Positions 43,100 through 53,814 of a DNA stretch of 64,000 nucleotides are shown in pieces. Each line of letters opens with the position of its first letter. Positions within the stretch are counted from its first letter, which is position 1. The notes beneath the pieces are model-generated. The model ran no database searches. It saw only the letters and a list, made by a program, of their open reading frames with translations, and was not told the origin of the DNA. Origin of the DNA: Ariolimax columbianus (lineage: Eukaryota > Mollusca > Gastropoda > Stylommatophora > Arionidae); contig JAVGWX010000002.1 in the NCBI GenBank assembly GCA_036924085.1, positions 88,617,704 to 88,681,703 of the forward strand. Reading direction: 5' to 3'. The position numbers were made by a program, and so were the translations under genes.

Positions 43100-45990
43100 C
43101 ATTGGAAATAGGAGAACTGAATATGTCAGGATGAGAGCAAGCCATCAATATATACCTGCATCCATGTTTCTCTGGGGAACAGTTTATCGATCATGTCGCA
43201 TGCTGCTGATTTCTTTTGCAGAGCATTTTGGTCTTCCTGGGATAGATGTCAGTTTTGAATGCTTTTATGCTGAGATTTTGGTGTTCTTCCCATGGGTTTG
43301 GAAGTGGTATTGGATTTACCCCCTTAGTGGTGTCTGGTAATTCATCCTTTTATGTTCTCATTAAATTTTTTGGGACCGATGTACAAAGCTACTTCTCTTC
43401 AATCTTCCACTGGCAAGATCTTCGAATCTGGTCTTCATTGGGTGTGCTGTCATGTTTTTGCATTTTTTTTTCTTGTATCATGGTCTTGGTGATAGAGGTG
43501 TAATGCCTGTGATTTTGTCCATTTCATTTATTGGAGTTGAATTCATGGCACCCGTGATCACCCTAAGCGCTTAGGTTTGTACCTTATCTAAGGTCTGTAT
43601 GTGTGATTTAGCTGCTGTAGACCATGCTGTTGATCCATAGTCCACTTTTGGTCTTATTACCCCACTACAGACCTTAAGCGTTGTTTCATTCGCTCCCCAA
43701 TTTGTTCCAGCTATTTTCCTCAATATTGCGAGTTTTTTTCTTTGCCGTTGTCTCTGTTTTTCAATGTGAGGTCTCCAAGTCATTATTTTATCAAATGTGA
43801 TGCCCAGATATAGCGGCTCATCATCTATTTGGACCTGTATATTTCCAAGTATCTGTTCTGCCTTTTCTTTGTTTGAGAGTGTGAAGAGTGTTGTTGCAGG
43901 TTTTGCGGGGTTGTTCTGTACCATCAATTTCTCAGCCCATGCTGCTATATTGTCGGCTGCTCCTTGTATTCGCGTATTTGCAATTGTTACGTGCTCTTCT
44001 ACACACCACACCCCCAAGTCGTCGGCGTATAGAGCGACTCTCACCCCTTGTGACAGATCGTAGGTAAGATCATTGATAAACACGAGGAACAATGTGGGAG
44101 ACAGTACTGAGCCTTGAGAAACTGCGTGTTTTAGGAGGATCTTTTTTTTTTGATATTATAACCATCAACGGTAACTCTAGCTTTCCGGTTGTATAGGAAT
44201 ACCTTGATCCATTTTCTCATGTTATACTTGATGTCATTCCTTTGCAGTTTTGCCATTAGTCAATCTTTCCATACCTTATTGAAGGCTTCCTGGAAATATA
44301 TCCATAGTGAAAGGACCTTTTTCTTTTCTTGGAAGGCGTCTTCAACAAACAGGGACACGTATGTGGTCTGGTCTTCTGTGCTGCTATACTGTCTAAACCC
44401 TGCTTGTTCTGGTATTGGTGTTTTCTCTGTTTCAAGGTACCATTTCAGTCTTCTGTTGACCATCCTCTCCATTGTTTTACAGACACAACTGGTTAAGCTT
44501 ATTGGTCTGTAACTGGTGGCCTTTTTCTGATATTTTCCTTTCTTAATAATGGAACACATATATGCCTCTCTCCATATCTGCGGCACATTGCCTGTCATCC
44601 AGCTATAATTATATATTTGCAGCAGTTTGTTCATTGCTGCATGTCCAAGGTGTTTGAGACTTTAGTTGGTTAATCCATCTGGACCTGGTGATTTCTTGTC
44701 TTTCAGTTTCTATAAGACTGTTTTTAGCTCTTCCACAGTAAAAGGTTTTGACATTTCATCCGGTCTGTTTTAGTTGTTTTGTGTGTGTGTTATTTCTTGT
44801 TGAATTTCTCTTTGTCTTCATGGGTTTACTGTGTTGTTGCTCTCATTACGGTAGGATTCCGCAAATATATTAACTGCTTGTTTGCCGGTGAATAGTTTAC
44901 CTGTCTCTTCTATTATAGTTATTTGTCGCTGAGAATTATTATTATCACTTAGTTGTTTAGTTAGTTTCCACAACTTTCTGCCTTCCTTCTCAAAGTTTAA
45001 TTCGGGAGTTTTTGTCTTTCCAGCTTGTCCTCTGTGCTTCTAGTTTGCCTTTGATGAATTTTGCTTTGGTCTGATGCGATTCTGTTGTGATGGTTGTAAT
45101 TATGCAATGTCTCTCGTCTCATATATCTGTTCATATAATATTTTTTAAGTTTTAGTCCATTATGGTACATAATTCTTCTTCGCTACTCTTCGTATTGTCT
45201 CTTTTACTGCTTGTAGCACTCCTTTATTAAACTCCCTGCTGACACTGTTAATGCCCCTGTCTAGTCCCCTAATATCCTTGTCAGCAGGCTTACTCTATGT
45301 TGGTATATGCAATTTGTTTATTTATAATTCCATCTTGGCTGCCCTGGATTAACATTGATTGTTCTGCTAATTTTTAGGAATAAAGGGCGATGATCGGTTC
45401 CACCCAGTTGTTTTCATATTTCTCTTTCCGCTATTCCTGCGAGATCCGGCATGCAGAATGCCAAGTCTGGGGTAGAGGTACTGTGCCAACTTCTGGAATA
45501 GAATGTTGGAGGTCGTTAGGTTTGTTTAATAAAGTTAGACTGTTGTCATATTGCCAGTTTTCGGCCTCTTCTCACCTTCTATCTAGTTGACCATATCCCC
45601 AGACTTGGGAGTGGCTGTTGAAGTCTCCCACGAGGGACATCTATACTTGCTATGTTCAGTGGTATATCGCTGGGGCAGTACAAGTTGAGGAGATCTAGCT
45701 CCAGATTGTTCTGTTTGAGATGGATTATTTGGTATTCTGGAACTTCATTGTACACCTTGATTTCTATAGTATTTATGCTATTCCGTATAAAGGTTAGTAT
45801 ACCTCCCTTATTCATATCTTTCCTGTCCACTCTGAAGTATTGATACCCCCGTATCTTAAGTTGTTTTCCTTCCTGTAGATGGGTTTCTTGTATACATTAT
45901 ACACTGATTTTATTTCGAAATAGTGTATTTTCTAATTCGTTTTTTTTCCCTGCATAACATTCAGAGCATTCGTTTTGTCAGGTTGGCCAG
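43100..45990 (-). mobile_element. I-like LINE: endonuclease, RT and start of RNase H
   Basis: From 45,985 the minus strand gives NALNVMQGKKNELENTLFRN, CIQETHL (catalytic Glu of the AP endonuclease), GGILTFIRNSI, GDFNSHSQVWG (about 45,600) and LGGTDHRPLF (TDH block, about 45,400). RT blocks follow: SYRPISLTSCVCK (44,510), EQAGFRQYSSTED (44,390), ALYADDLGVW (44,030), LGITFDKIMTW and EYG-like VDYGSTAW. After a shift come ALRVITGAM and ETWMQVYIDG, the first RNase H block, at about 43,140. The rest of RNase H and the 3' end are missing. Many stops and shifts; the YADD is intact. Confidence 0.85.
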
Positions 45991-46465
45991 TATTGTCTCC
46001 CTTGCGCCTTCTGACTCCACAAGGCATGCTAGGGAGACCTCTAGTAGCTGAAGGTGGGTTCTGTCGAGGCTCAGAACCAGGCAATGCTCCTGCCTGGAGG
46101 GACTCCACAGTGCGAGCACAATATATATTTTACTTTGGCTGTGTAGACATACAAGAAAGAGGAGACGGCCGGGTTGCATGGTACCATGGTTGCTAGTGCG
46201 CCTTCTAGCCTGGTATCTCTGTCTTCAGCAACTATTCTGTGGTAGACTGTGCTCCACCTGCCGCACCTCGCTGGGGCTCTGACTTCGTCTGAACCTCGTT
46301 TGATGTCCCATCTTACCTGCCGCTGGGGTTAACACCAAACATTTGGCAAGATCACTGGGTGTAACAGGATCCACCAACGCGTAGATGAGGTAGACTTGGA
46401 CAGGAGAGGCTATGAGACATACGAGTCTTGTATTCCGCAGTCACTGTCCCATTTAGATCCCACAA
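45991..46465. other. no recognisable feature
   Basis: May include the end of ORF1 or spacer of the adjacent I-like element, but no zinc-knuckle motif was seen. Confidence 0.35.
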
Positions 46466-46885
46466 GGAATGATATAATCTGTTTGTCAAGATACCCTGCT
46501 TAGAAATTGTTGTATAGCGTACAATGAAAATTAGAATATGGTTTCTCAAGACACCCTGTTTATAAATTGTTGTATAGCGGACAATGATTATTAGAACATG
46601 GTTTGGAAAGATACCCTGCTTAGAAATTCTTGTATGTCAGACAAGGAATGATAGAGTCGGGATGTCAAGATACCCTGTTTAGAGAGTGTTGAATAGCGGA
46701 CAATGATTATTAAAACATGATTTGTCAATATACCCTGCTTAGAGATTGTTATATAGCGGACAATGATTTTTAAAACATGATTTGTCAAGATACCCTGCTT
46801 TGAGATTGTTATATAGCGGACAATGATTTTTAAAACATGATTTGTCAAGATACCCTGCTTTGAGATTGTTATATGACATACATAG
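46466..46885. repeat. 60-bp minisatellite
   Basis: Seven units of GATTTTTAAAACATGATTTG + TCAAGATACCCTGCTTTGAG + ATTGTTATATAGCGGACAAT. The low-coordinate units are more diverged. Confidence 0.95.
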
Positions 46886-47039
46886 ATGAGAGGACTGTGC
46901 TGGTGATATGTCCCGATTAAAGAAATGTTTATGATTGAATACACACCTCTACTAAAATCAAAAGAAACCAGAAGTAATGAAAGTAACTAAGAAACACCTC
47001 TCTCCTAAATTGTTGTTTCAATGTGAATAAGACTGAACT

Positions 47040-47740
47040 AAAACAAATGCCCACATTTCAATACTCGGGCGCCAAAATAACATCTGATGGGGGGTTACGC
47101 TTTTAAAATATATACCAGAACAGCCGAGACAAAATCAATCTTCCTTATTATGAAAGGCATCTTGTGCAAGAAAACCCTACCACTTGAGTTAAAGAAGACA
47201 TCGAGTCACGGACAATCAGCAGACAAGCACATAGATCATTGGTGGCAACAGGGGACGGCGTGGGCTAGTGGTTAAGTGGCACGGCTCACAACTCAAATAT
47301 GCTGGGTTCGATCCACATCACAGCACCGGCCGTTACCCCGGGGAAGCAAACTCTTAGAAAATGCAGGAGGAAGCAGATCCTTACATAAAATGAATGCCGA
47401 AATCAGATGCACTAGGCCGACAGGTGCAAAATAAAAATCACAGTGCAGCGCACACCTCCTTTGGGGATTAGAGAAATGAGGCGATCAAAATAAATTTTAA
47501 AAAATTGGAGGCAACAGAAATGTGGTTTTACAGAGGAATGCTGAAAATTTCATGGACTGAAAAGAAGGCGTATAGCGTTGTACTTGAAGAAGCATAGACA
47601 TGAAGACAGTTTATTGCAAAAATCAGGACAGGTCAGTCACCCTATTTGAGGCATGTCATGAGAAGAGGCGGGTTCGAACACATGGGCAGAATCGCAGGGA
47701 AGAGAGACAGGTGAAAGGAAAGGGAGAAAATATTTGACAG
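47040..47740 (+). mobile_element. RTE-like RT tail fragment, split by a SINE
   Basis: Plus-strand frames give TFQYSGAKITSDG (YLG..IT.DG block) then TKSIFLIMKGILCKKTLPLE up to 47,205. After the SINE (47,252-47,503), LEATEMWFYRGMLKISWTEK, AKIRTGQSPYLRHVMRRGGF and a basic GKRDR tail follow. The order is that of animal endonuclease-RT LINE proteins (F..MK.ILC....L, EMWFYRRMLRISW.EK, HVMRR.GLE). The codons flanking the SINE are continuous when the target duplication is counted once. Dead: frameshift near 47,087 and stops. Confidence 0.8.
47252..47503 (+). mobile_element. SINE family S1 (tRNA-derived), full length
   Basis: A box TGGGCTAGTGGTTAAG (47,261-47,276), B box GGGTTCGATCC (47,304-47,314), then the body CCGTTACCCCGGGGAAGC and GGAGGAAGCAGATCC. 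The tail ends in AAATTTTAAAAA. The target-site duplication ATTGGTGGCAACAG / ATTGGAGGCAACAG (47,238-47,251; 47,504-47,517) has one mismatch. Confidence 0.9.
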
Positions 47741-47754
47741 CTTGAAGGAAGGGC

Positions 47755-47910
47755 ATGGGATGGTGATGATAGCGGTGATGATGGTGGTGATGATGGTGAT
47801 GATAACGATGAAGATGATGATGATATAATGATGAGGAGGATAATGTTGAGGAGTATTATGAGGAGCAGGATGATGATGAGGATGATTGTGATGATGAGGA
47901 TGATGTATTA
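47755..47910. repeat. (GAT)n-rich imperfect microsatellite
   Basis: GATGATGGTGATGATGAGGA-type triplets. Confidence 0.95.
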
Positions 47911-47920
47911 GGTACGATTA

Positions 47921-48032
47921 CAGGACTGGGTGTCACAATATGCTTAGAGATCGTTATACAGGACTGGGTGTCACAATATGCTTAGAGATCGTTATACAGG
48001 ACTGGGTGTCACAATATGCCTAGAGATCGTTG
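47921..48032. repeat. 38-bp repeat, three units
   Basis: GGACTGGGTGTCACAATATG + CTTAGAGATCGTTATACA at 47,923, 47,961 and 47,999. The GCTGGGTGTGTCAATATGC units of the next array look related. Confidence 0.9.
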
Positions 48033-48139
48033 CATAACAAACATGGATGAATGAATGGATATATTCGGAAAAGAGACACAGTTTTCAACATACAGGAAAA
48101 AAAGGACTGGATAAGTTCGAGTTAGACATGGATGTAGGA

Positions 48140-49015
48140 CAGACAAGGATGAGATGTCTGGGTGTGTCAATATGCCTTAAATAAAGAGGGCTGGTATGTC
48201 AATATGCCTTAAATAGAGAGGGCTGGTATGTCAATATGCGGGAAATAGAGAGGGCTGGGTGTGTCAATATGCGTGAAACAGAGAGGGCTGGGTGTGTCAA
48301 TATGCGTGAAACAGAGAGGGCTGGGTGTGTCAATGTGCCTTAAATAGAGAGGGCTGGGTGTGTCAATATGCCTTAAATAGAGAGGGCTGGGTGTGTCAAT
48401 ATGCGTGAAACAGAGAGGGCTGGGTGTGTCAATGTGCCTTAAATAGAGAGGGCTGGGTGTGTCAATATGCCTTAAATAAAGAGGGCTGGTATGTCAATAT
48501 GCCTTAAATAGAGAGGGCTGGTATGTCAATATGCGGGAAATAGAGAGGGCTGGGTGTGTCAATATGCGTGAAACAGAGAGGGCTGGGTGTGTCAATATGC
48601 GTGAAACAGAGAGGGCTGGGTGTGTCAATGTGCCTTAAATAGAGAGGGCTGGGTGTGTCAATATGCCTTAAATAGAGAGGGCTGGGTGTGTCAATATGCG
48701 TGAAACAGAGAGGGCTGGGTGTGTCAATGTGCCTTAAATAGAGAGGGCTGGGTGTGTCAATATGCCTTAAATAGAGAGGGCTGGGTGTGTCAATATGCCT
48801 TAAATAAAGAGGGCTGGTATGTCAATATGCCTTAAATAGAGAGGGCTGGTATGTCAATATGCGTGAAATAGAGAGGGCGGGGTGTGTCAATATGCGTGAA
48901 ACAGAGAGGGCTGGGTGTGTCAATATGCCTTAAATAGAAAGGGCTGGGTGCGTCAAAATACCTTAAATAGATAGGACTTGGTGTGTCAATATACCTTAAA
49001 TAGAGACGATTGCAA
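48140..49015. repeat. 33-bp minisatellite with higher-order blocks
   Basis: About 26 units of GGGCTGGGTGTGTCAATATG + CCTTAAATAGAGA. Variants (GCGTGAAACAG, GCGGGAAATAG, the 32-bp GGCTGGTATG form) recur in fixed order. AAATAAAGAGGGCTGGTATG lies at 48,179, 48,474 and 48,802, giving blocks of nine and ten units. Confidence 0.95.
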
Positions 49016-49069
49016 AACATACATCAATGAGGCTGTGGTGGGTATGCTTGTTGTAAACTGTAAGATGTT

Positions 49070-49520
49070 TTTTTAGCTGATTTATATATGTGCACGTGAG
49101 TGTATGTACGTGAAGTGTATATTTGTCAAGTGGTAATATAGAATATACGTGAAGTGGACAAATAGTGGACATAACGTATGCACGTGAAGTGTGTATCAAT
49201 GTGAAGTGGACAAATAGTGGACATAACGTATGTACGTGAAGGGTGTATCAATGGGAAGTGGACAAATAGTGGATATACCGTATGTACGTGAAGTGCGTAT
49301 CAATGTGAATTGGGCAGAAAAAGGGACAAAACGTGTGTACGTGAAGTGTGTGTCAATGTGAAGTGGACACAAAATGGTCATAACGTGTGTACGTGAAGTG
49401 CTTAAATATGAGAAGTGGGCATACAGTGTGTGCGTGGTGTGTGTATATTTGTGAAGTGATTATCTGATTAAAGTGTCTGTCCGTGAATACATATGTGTGT
49501 ACATGAAGTGTGTGCATCGG
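49070..49520. repeat. 52-bp degenerate minisatellite
   Basis: GAAGTGGACAAATAGTGGAC + ATAACGTATGTACGTGAAGT + GTGTATCAATGT, about seven units of increasing divergence toward both ends. Confidence 0.85.
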
Positions 49521-50121
49521 CAGGGGTATCCATGCTAGAGTGCTGTCGTGGGGTATCGCTGTGTACATGAATTTCACATATGAACAGTGCAAATTTCACT
49601 GGTTTCTGCTATTTTTCACGCTGATTCACGAGTGTCCGAATTTTGAGAATCACTGCCCTAAAAGATGACACCCGACGATCGACCTACAGAGCAGTCGATT
49701 TCTGGCGCACTTTATTTTGTTCACGCTCTCTTTCTCTCTCTCTATCTCTCTCTCTTTCCCATCTGACACTTGAAATGGTCTTTGTCGATGCATAGGGCAA
49801 TGAAACAATAATCTGTGGCTCACACTGAATTGAATTCACTCGCCACTAAAACGTTTGTGAAGTTGTTTTTAAACCATTAGTCCGTGTTTTCAAACTCCGT
49901 AAACCGGCCATCACTCGTCGCAATTATTAAATCGACCAGTGCATCATTGTTCGTCCGTCTATCTGGATCCTGGAATGCGTGAAAAATTTCATTAGGAGTT
50001 GTGTGTTTACCGCCTGTATATTGAAATTCACACGAGGGATACCCGGGTTTAATAGAGTAGGCCCACTGTAACCTTCCACAACCTTCGTGGTAAACAACGA
50101 CAACAGAGGGGTGTGCATTGA
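49521..50121. other. no recognisable feature apart from a short (CT)n run
   Basis: (CT)n-type run at 49,733-49,757. Nothing else noticed. Confidence 0.4.
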
Positions 50122-50224
50122 TCTAGCAAACGTCTCGTGAAATACCATTGCTATGAAAATAACCAATGCAAATTCTAGGAGACATATTTCCTGTAACAGC
50201 GGTAGCAGTGGCACAATACTCTAC

Positions 50225-50404
50225 CTTGAGCAAAATAACAAATCGGCCGTTTATCAGATTATAGTCTGTCGTCCTGCTTGTTATATCGACTGAGAGCTCA
50301 TTGTCCGAGAAGTCTGTATATCGTGGGGTCAGAGGAAACTCTTCTGGACTTATGTAATTACGGCAAATATGTTGCAATCTCTCGTCACCCTTAATAAGTC
50401 TCAA
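50225..50404 (-). CDS. candidate host coding exon, product unknown
   Basis: On the minus strand a frame from the ATG-less codons near 50,404 reads IKGDERLQHICRNYISPEEF and continues for about 60 codons with a non-repetitive, normal amino-acid mix. It ends at CTCAAG followed by GTAGAGT, a good 5' splice donor (exon end 50,225). The frame would stay open for another 30 codons past the donor. A possible acceptor, TTGGCCTGTTGAG, lies just upstream at about 50,405. I do not recognise a domain. A chance frame cannot be excluded. Confidence 0.3.
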
Positions 50405-50929
50405 CAGGCCAAGACATCACCTCATGTTCAAGAAATATATAGAAATATGATGTTTTACAGCAGCCTGGCCAACTATTAGGAAATCAACACTGTGATCCTC
50501 CCGGTCAACCTGCTAGGAATACTTGCTCTGCGCTACAGTGGGGACGACACGCGCACACTATCTTCAGCACGCCCGAGATGTAAAAGTCACTGCACAGTCT
50601 GTTACCAAAGACATGCCTTTAAGCGTGAAGAACTCGAGAGAAACTTCAGAAAAGATAACAACAACTTGTAAGTTGATATGTTTACTGACAATACAAAGTT
50701 TCACCTTGACTTCATCTCCCTCCCATTCAGCTCGAAAGAGAATGCATGGGAATGTTAAATATGACTTGTTTGTACGCGTAAAATGTCGTCTTTCACAGAA
50801 TCATATCTCACTGCGGTTATAAATTGGACATGTCCCTCATTGCTTGCCTGAAAGTCCTAGGTAGTTGCTTATTGCAATCGAAGACTGCGATAAACATTTG
50901 ACTTGTGCTGCGAGATGTGCTGTCATATG
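50405..50929. other. no recognisable feature
   Basis: No homology noticed. Confidence 0.4.
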
Positions 50930-51240
50930 ACTGCACAAACCAATCCTGGCACGGCAGGGTTAGGTTGTGGAGTGGTCGGGCAGCACATGGTCTCTGAGAC
51001 TCCGTGAAAGATTGTTCAATCTACGATCGAATTACCTTTAATGATGCTAGCGCGCCAAGTGGAACACTTCTGTGCGCGATCTTCCAATATGTTGAAGCTC
51101 TTCAGATTGCTTGAAGGAATCTCTGTGGCGTTTCTTCTGTCCCTCTGACGAGCGTCGGCTTGTTCTGAGCTCCTCGTATTGCAGTTGCTTGAGGATGCGC
51201 TCATCGGCATGAGAACATGACCCGTCCATCCTACCTGAAC
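50930..51240. repeat. diverged direct duplicate, left copy
   Basis: CCAATCC.GGCACGGCAG, TCTGTGGCGTTTCTTCTGTC and GAGCGTCGGCTTGTTCTGAG recur in the same order and strand at 51,955-52,290. Identity is partial. Nature unknown; it may be a dispersed repeat rather than a local duplication. Confidence 0.6.
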
Positions 51241-51287
51241 ATCTTGCAGAAGGTACGGATGCTCAACATGTTAGACGTCTTACGAAT

Positions 51288-51547
51288 ATTTTTTGTTTTA
51301 TTTTTTTTTGCGTTTGCCTCATTTCTCTATTTCCCAAGGCGGTGTGCGTTGCACTGTGGTTTTTATTTTGTGCCTGTCGGCCCAGTGCATCCGACTTCAG
51401 CATGCATTTTATGTAAGGGTCTGCTTCCTCCTGCATTTTCTAAGGCTTTGCTTCCCCGGGGTAACGACCGGTGCTGTGATGGGGATCGAACCTAGCACCT
51501 TCCGGTTGGGAGCCGTGTCACTTAACCATTAGCGCACGTCGTCCCCC
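51288..51547 (-). mobile_element. SINE family S1 (tRNA-derived)
   Basis: Same body as at 40.25 and 47.25 kb on the minus strand: B box GGTTCGATCC, GGTCGTTACCCCGGGGAAGC, GGAGGAAGCAGACCC, with an A-rich end. About 25 bp longer than the others because of CAGTGCATCCGACTTCAGCA (also present in the plus copy as a variant). A short possible target duplication TACGAAT lies at 51,281 and 51,548. Confidence 0.8.
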
Positions 51548-51954
51548 TACGAATTTCAGTTCGAGAATGTCCGAGGACTCTTTTGTAGATGTGTTTACTT
51601 ATTGTCTGTCATCGACATTATTGTAACATGTGTTCTTTTCTTCTCTGAAAGGAGCCGGGTAACATGCCTAAAGTTGTAGTATACTTGCAGGAGAAAGGCT
51701 GCGTCCTAGCAAGTAACTGCTCTTGTAAACTTGTAAAGGTGATTTGTGTAGCGTCCTTTTTCATTATGAGGCTGCTAATCGCATGCGTAAACCTACTTAG
51801 TGATAATGCTGTATGCATTAAAGAGGGCAGGGGATATGTTTTATCATCGCCAGTAAGGGTCCTCGGGATCCGTATTAATAATAATAATAATAACAGTTGC
51901 CTATTAGACGTGAAGATGGCGACATCGTCCTAATTGTGCCGCAAGATATGTTCT
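51548..51954. other. no recognisable feature
   Basis: Short (AAT)n at about 51,875-51,893. No coding homology. Confidence 0.4.
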
Positions 51955-52290
51955 CATATAAACGTAAAGACCAATCCTAGCACGGCAGACTCAGCCGGGT
52001 CATACGTGTCAGGAGTCGGTTGTGGAATTGTCGAGCATTCACAGGTTTTGGACGGCACGCTTGATCTGAGCCTCTGCGATGGATTTTCACTTTCTCATTG
52101 TCGCACCTTCTGAAATGAGAACGGGTCAGGTGGACCGGTTTTAAGTAAGTAACTCACAAGAGGTAACATCAAAGTTGACGCTTTTCAGAGACACTTTCTA
52201 AGAGTCTCTATGGCGTTTTTTCTGTCCCCTTGATGAGCGTCGGCTTGTCTTGAGTAGTTAGTTCTTCGTGTTGTATAGAGCTGGAATAAC
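51955..52290. repeat. diverged direct duplicate, right copy
   Basis: Counterpart of 50,930-51,240: CCAATCCTAGCACGGCAG, TCTATGGCGTTTTTTCTGTC and GAGCGTCGGCTTGTCTTGAG. Confidence 0.6.
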
Positions 52291-52429
52291 TTCATACCTG
52301 TTCTCCCCATTATCAAAGTAAGTGACATGTCTTTTACAAATGAAAATCTATTTAGCTGTTATACGTTCCTTGGCAGGTGTGCAATACGGTAAGTTGTCGT
52401 TACTTTCTTTACGTGGAATAGCGATCTTC

Positions 52430-53255
52430 CTTCTTCTTTTGTCGTCTCACTTTCTACCGAGTTACATCCCAGTGTCGTGGTATGTATTTGTCTTTCTCCT
52501 ATCTGTGTCCTGAGTAACATTATTCTCCATTTTGCGACAGGTGTCGTTGATGCTGTCTATCCACCTTTTTCTCGGTCTACCTCTTGCCCTTGTTTCTTAT
52601 GTTCTCCTGGAGAAAGTTACATGAACAATATGGTATGGTTGCATTCTCACAATATGGTCAAACCAATTCATTCTCTGTTTCTCGATGTACTGTAGGCAGG
52701 GCATTGTTCCAACCTTCTCCCTAATACTCATATTTGTGATTCTGCTGGTGCTGTTAGTGACTTTTCGTAGGCACCGCATTTCACCGGTGGCTAACGTTCG
52801 TTCCTGGTCGCAGGTGGCTAACTTTCGTTCCTGGTCGCAGGTGGCTAACTTTCGTTCCTGGTCGCAGGTGGCTAACTTTCGTTCCTGGTCGCAGGTGGCT
52901 AACTTTCGTTCCTGGTCGCAGGTGGCTAACTTTCGTTCCTGTTCGCAGGTGGCTAACTTTCGTTCCTGGTCGCAGGTGGCTAACTTTCGTTCCTGGTCGC
53001 AGGTGGCTAACTTTCGTTCCTGGTCGCAGGTGGCTAACTTTCGTTCCTGGGTCCGATTGAATGCCCATTGTATGGCACTGGTAGCACAGAGTTGGGGTGA
53101 AGATGCTATTTATCATCTGCTTTTTTCCTTGTATGGAAATCTTGGGGTGTCTAAGTAGTGAAGACAGCTGGCATGTAACAGCGTTTGCCCTCTGCACTCT
53201 CATCTCTATCAAGTCTGTCGTCCTCAGTAAAATAGCGATCACAGCAATAAAAAAA
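52430..53255 (-). mobile_element. Jockey/RTE-like LINE 3' fragment (family D), copy 2, with an internal 27-bp array
   Basis: The minus strand from 53,255 reads EMRVQRANAVTCQLSSLLRH, MINSIFTPTLCYQCHT, then ten repeats of QERKLATCD (53,050-52,786), then MRCLRKVTNSTSRITN, VGTMPCLQYIEKQ and MNWFDHIVRMQ. Copy 1 at 11.5 kb has the QERQLATDEMRCLRK segment once, so the array arose inside this copy. The 3' region to 52,430 (CAGTGTCGTGGTATGTATTT) equals that of copy 1 without its 745-bp insert. The palm is absent. Confidence 0.85.
52786..53050. repeat. 27-bp minisatellite made of RT-tail coding sequence
   Basis: Ten units of GGTGGCTAACTTTCGTTCCT + GGTCGCA at exact 27-bp spacing. The first unit has AACGTTCG and the sixth has TGTTCGC. 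The period of nine codons keeps every frame open; the retroelement frame reads QERKLATCD. Confidence 0.97.
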
Positions 53256-53599
53256 AGCACTCATGCCTGCCAAACTGGACACAGCAGGATTCGTACTGGG
53301 TGTGCTGGGATTGTGAAACGGACGTTTGACCCCTGGGCCACGCGGCTTCATAGGTCAACTGTTAGGTTACATAAATAATTCATAAGCAATCGTCTGAGTG
53401 GCGTTATCAAAGAGCTCTTGCTGCTCACGGCAAATGTACTGAGTTTCATCCCCGTTAACGACACGTTCTAGTCAACCAAGCTGTAAATCGGTAGGGCTTA
53501 CTGTTAGCTACATTCATTCTTACTATCATGCATGGGTACTGTATATCAGTGCCAGGTTAAGTAACAATACATGATTTTCTTGATGCAGTTTTAGTACGC

Positions 53600-53745
53600 C
53601 AACATTGTGTGCTGATTACGTCACCATTGTGTACTAATCACGTCACCGAAGTGTACTGACTACGTCACTGTTATGATCTGTCTATGTCACTGGTATGTAC
53701 TCACTACGTCACCGGTGTGTTCTGATTACGTCACCGTTGGAGACA
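53600..53745. repeat. 22-bp minisatellite, six to seven units
   Basis: GTGTACTGATTACGTCACCA + TT with variation. Each unit carries an ACGTCAC-type string. Confidence 0.85.
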
Positions 53746-53814
53746 TACTCAAGCATAAAGTGTAATACTCCTAGATTCCCTTTCTTCTTGCAGCAGTTCC
53801 ATCCTATTTACTTA

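Noticed and set aside
52685..53158. 157-residue plus-strand frame with a nine-residue repeat (RSWSQVANF)
   Set aside because: The plus strand is antisense to the recognised RT-tail frame. The openness follows from the 27-bp period.
53275..53350. tRNA-like sequence on the minus strand (GTGGCCCAGGGGTCAAACG with a GTACGAATCC B-box-like string)
   Set aside because: The B box is degenerate and no body or second copy was found, so I did not list it as a SINE.
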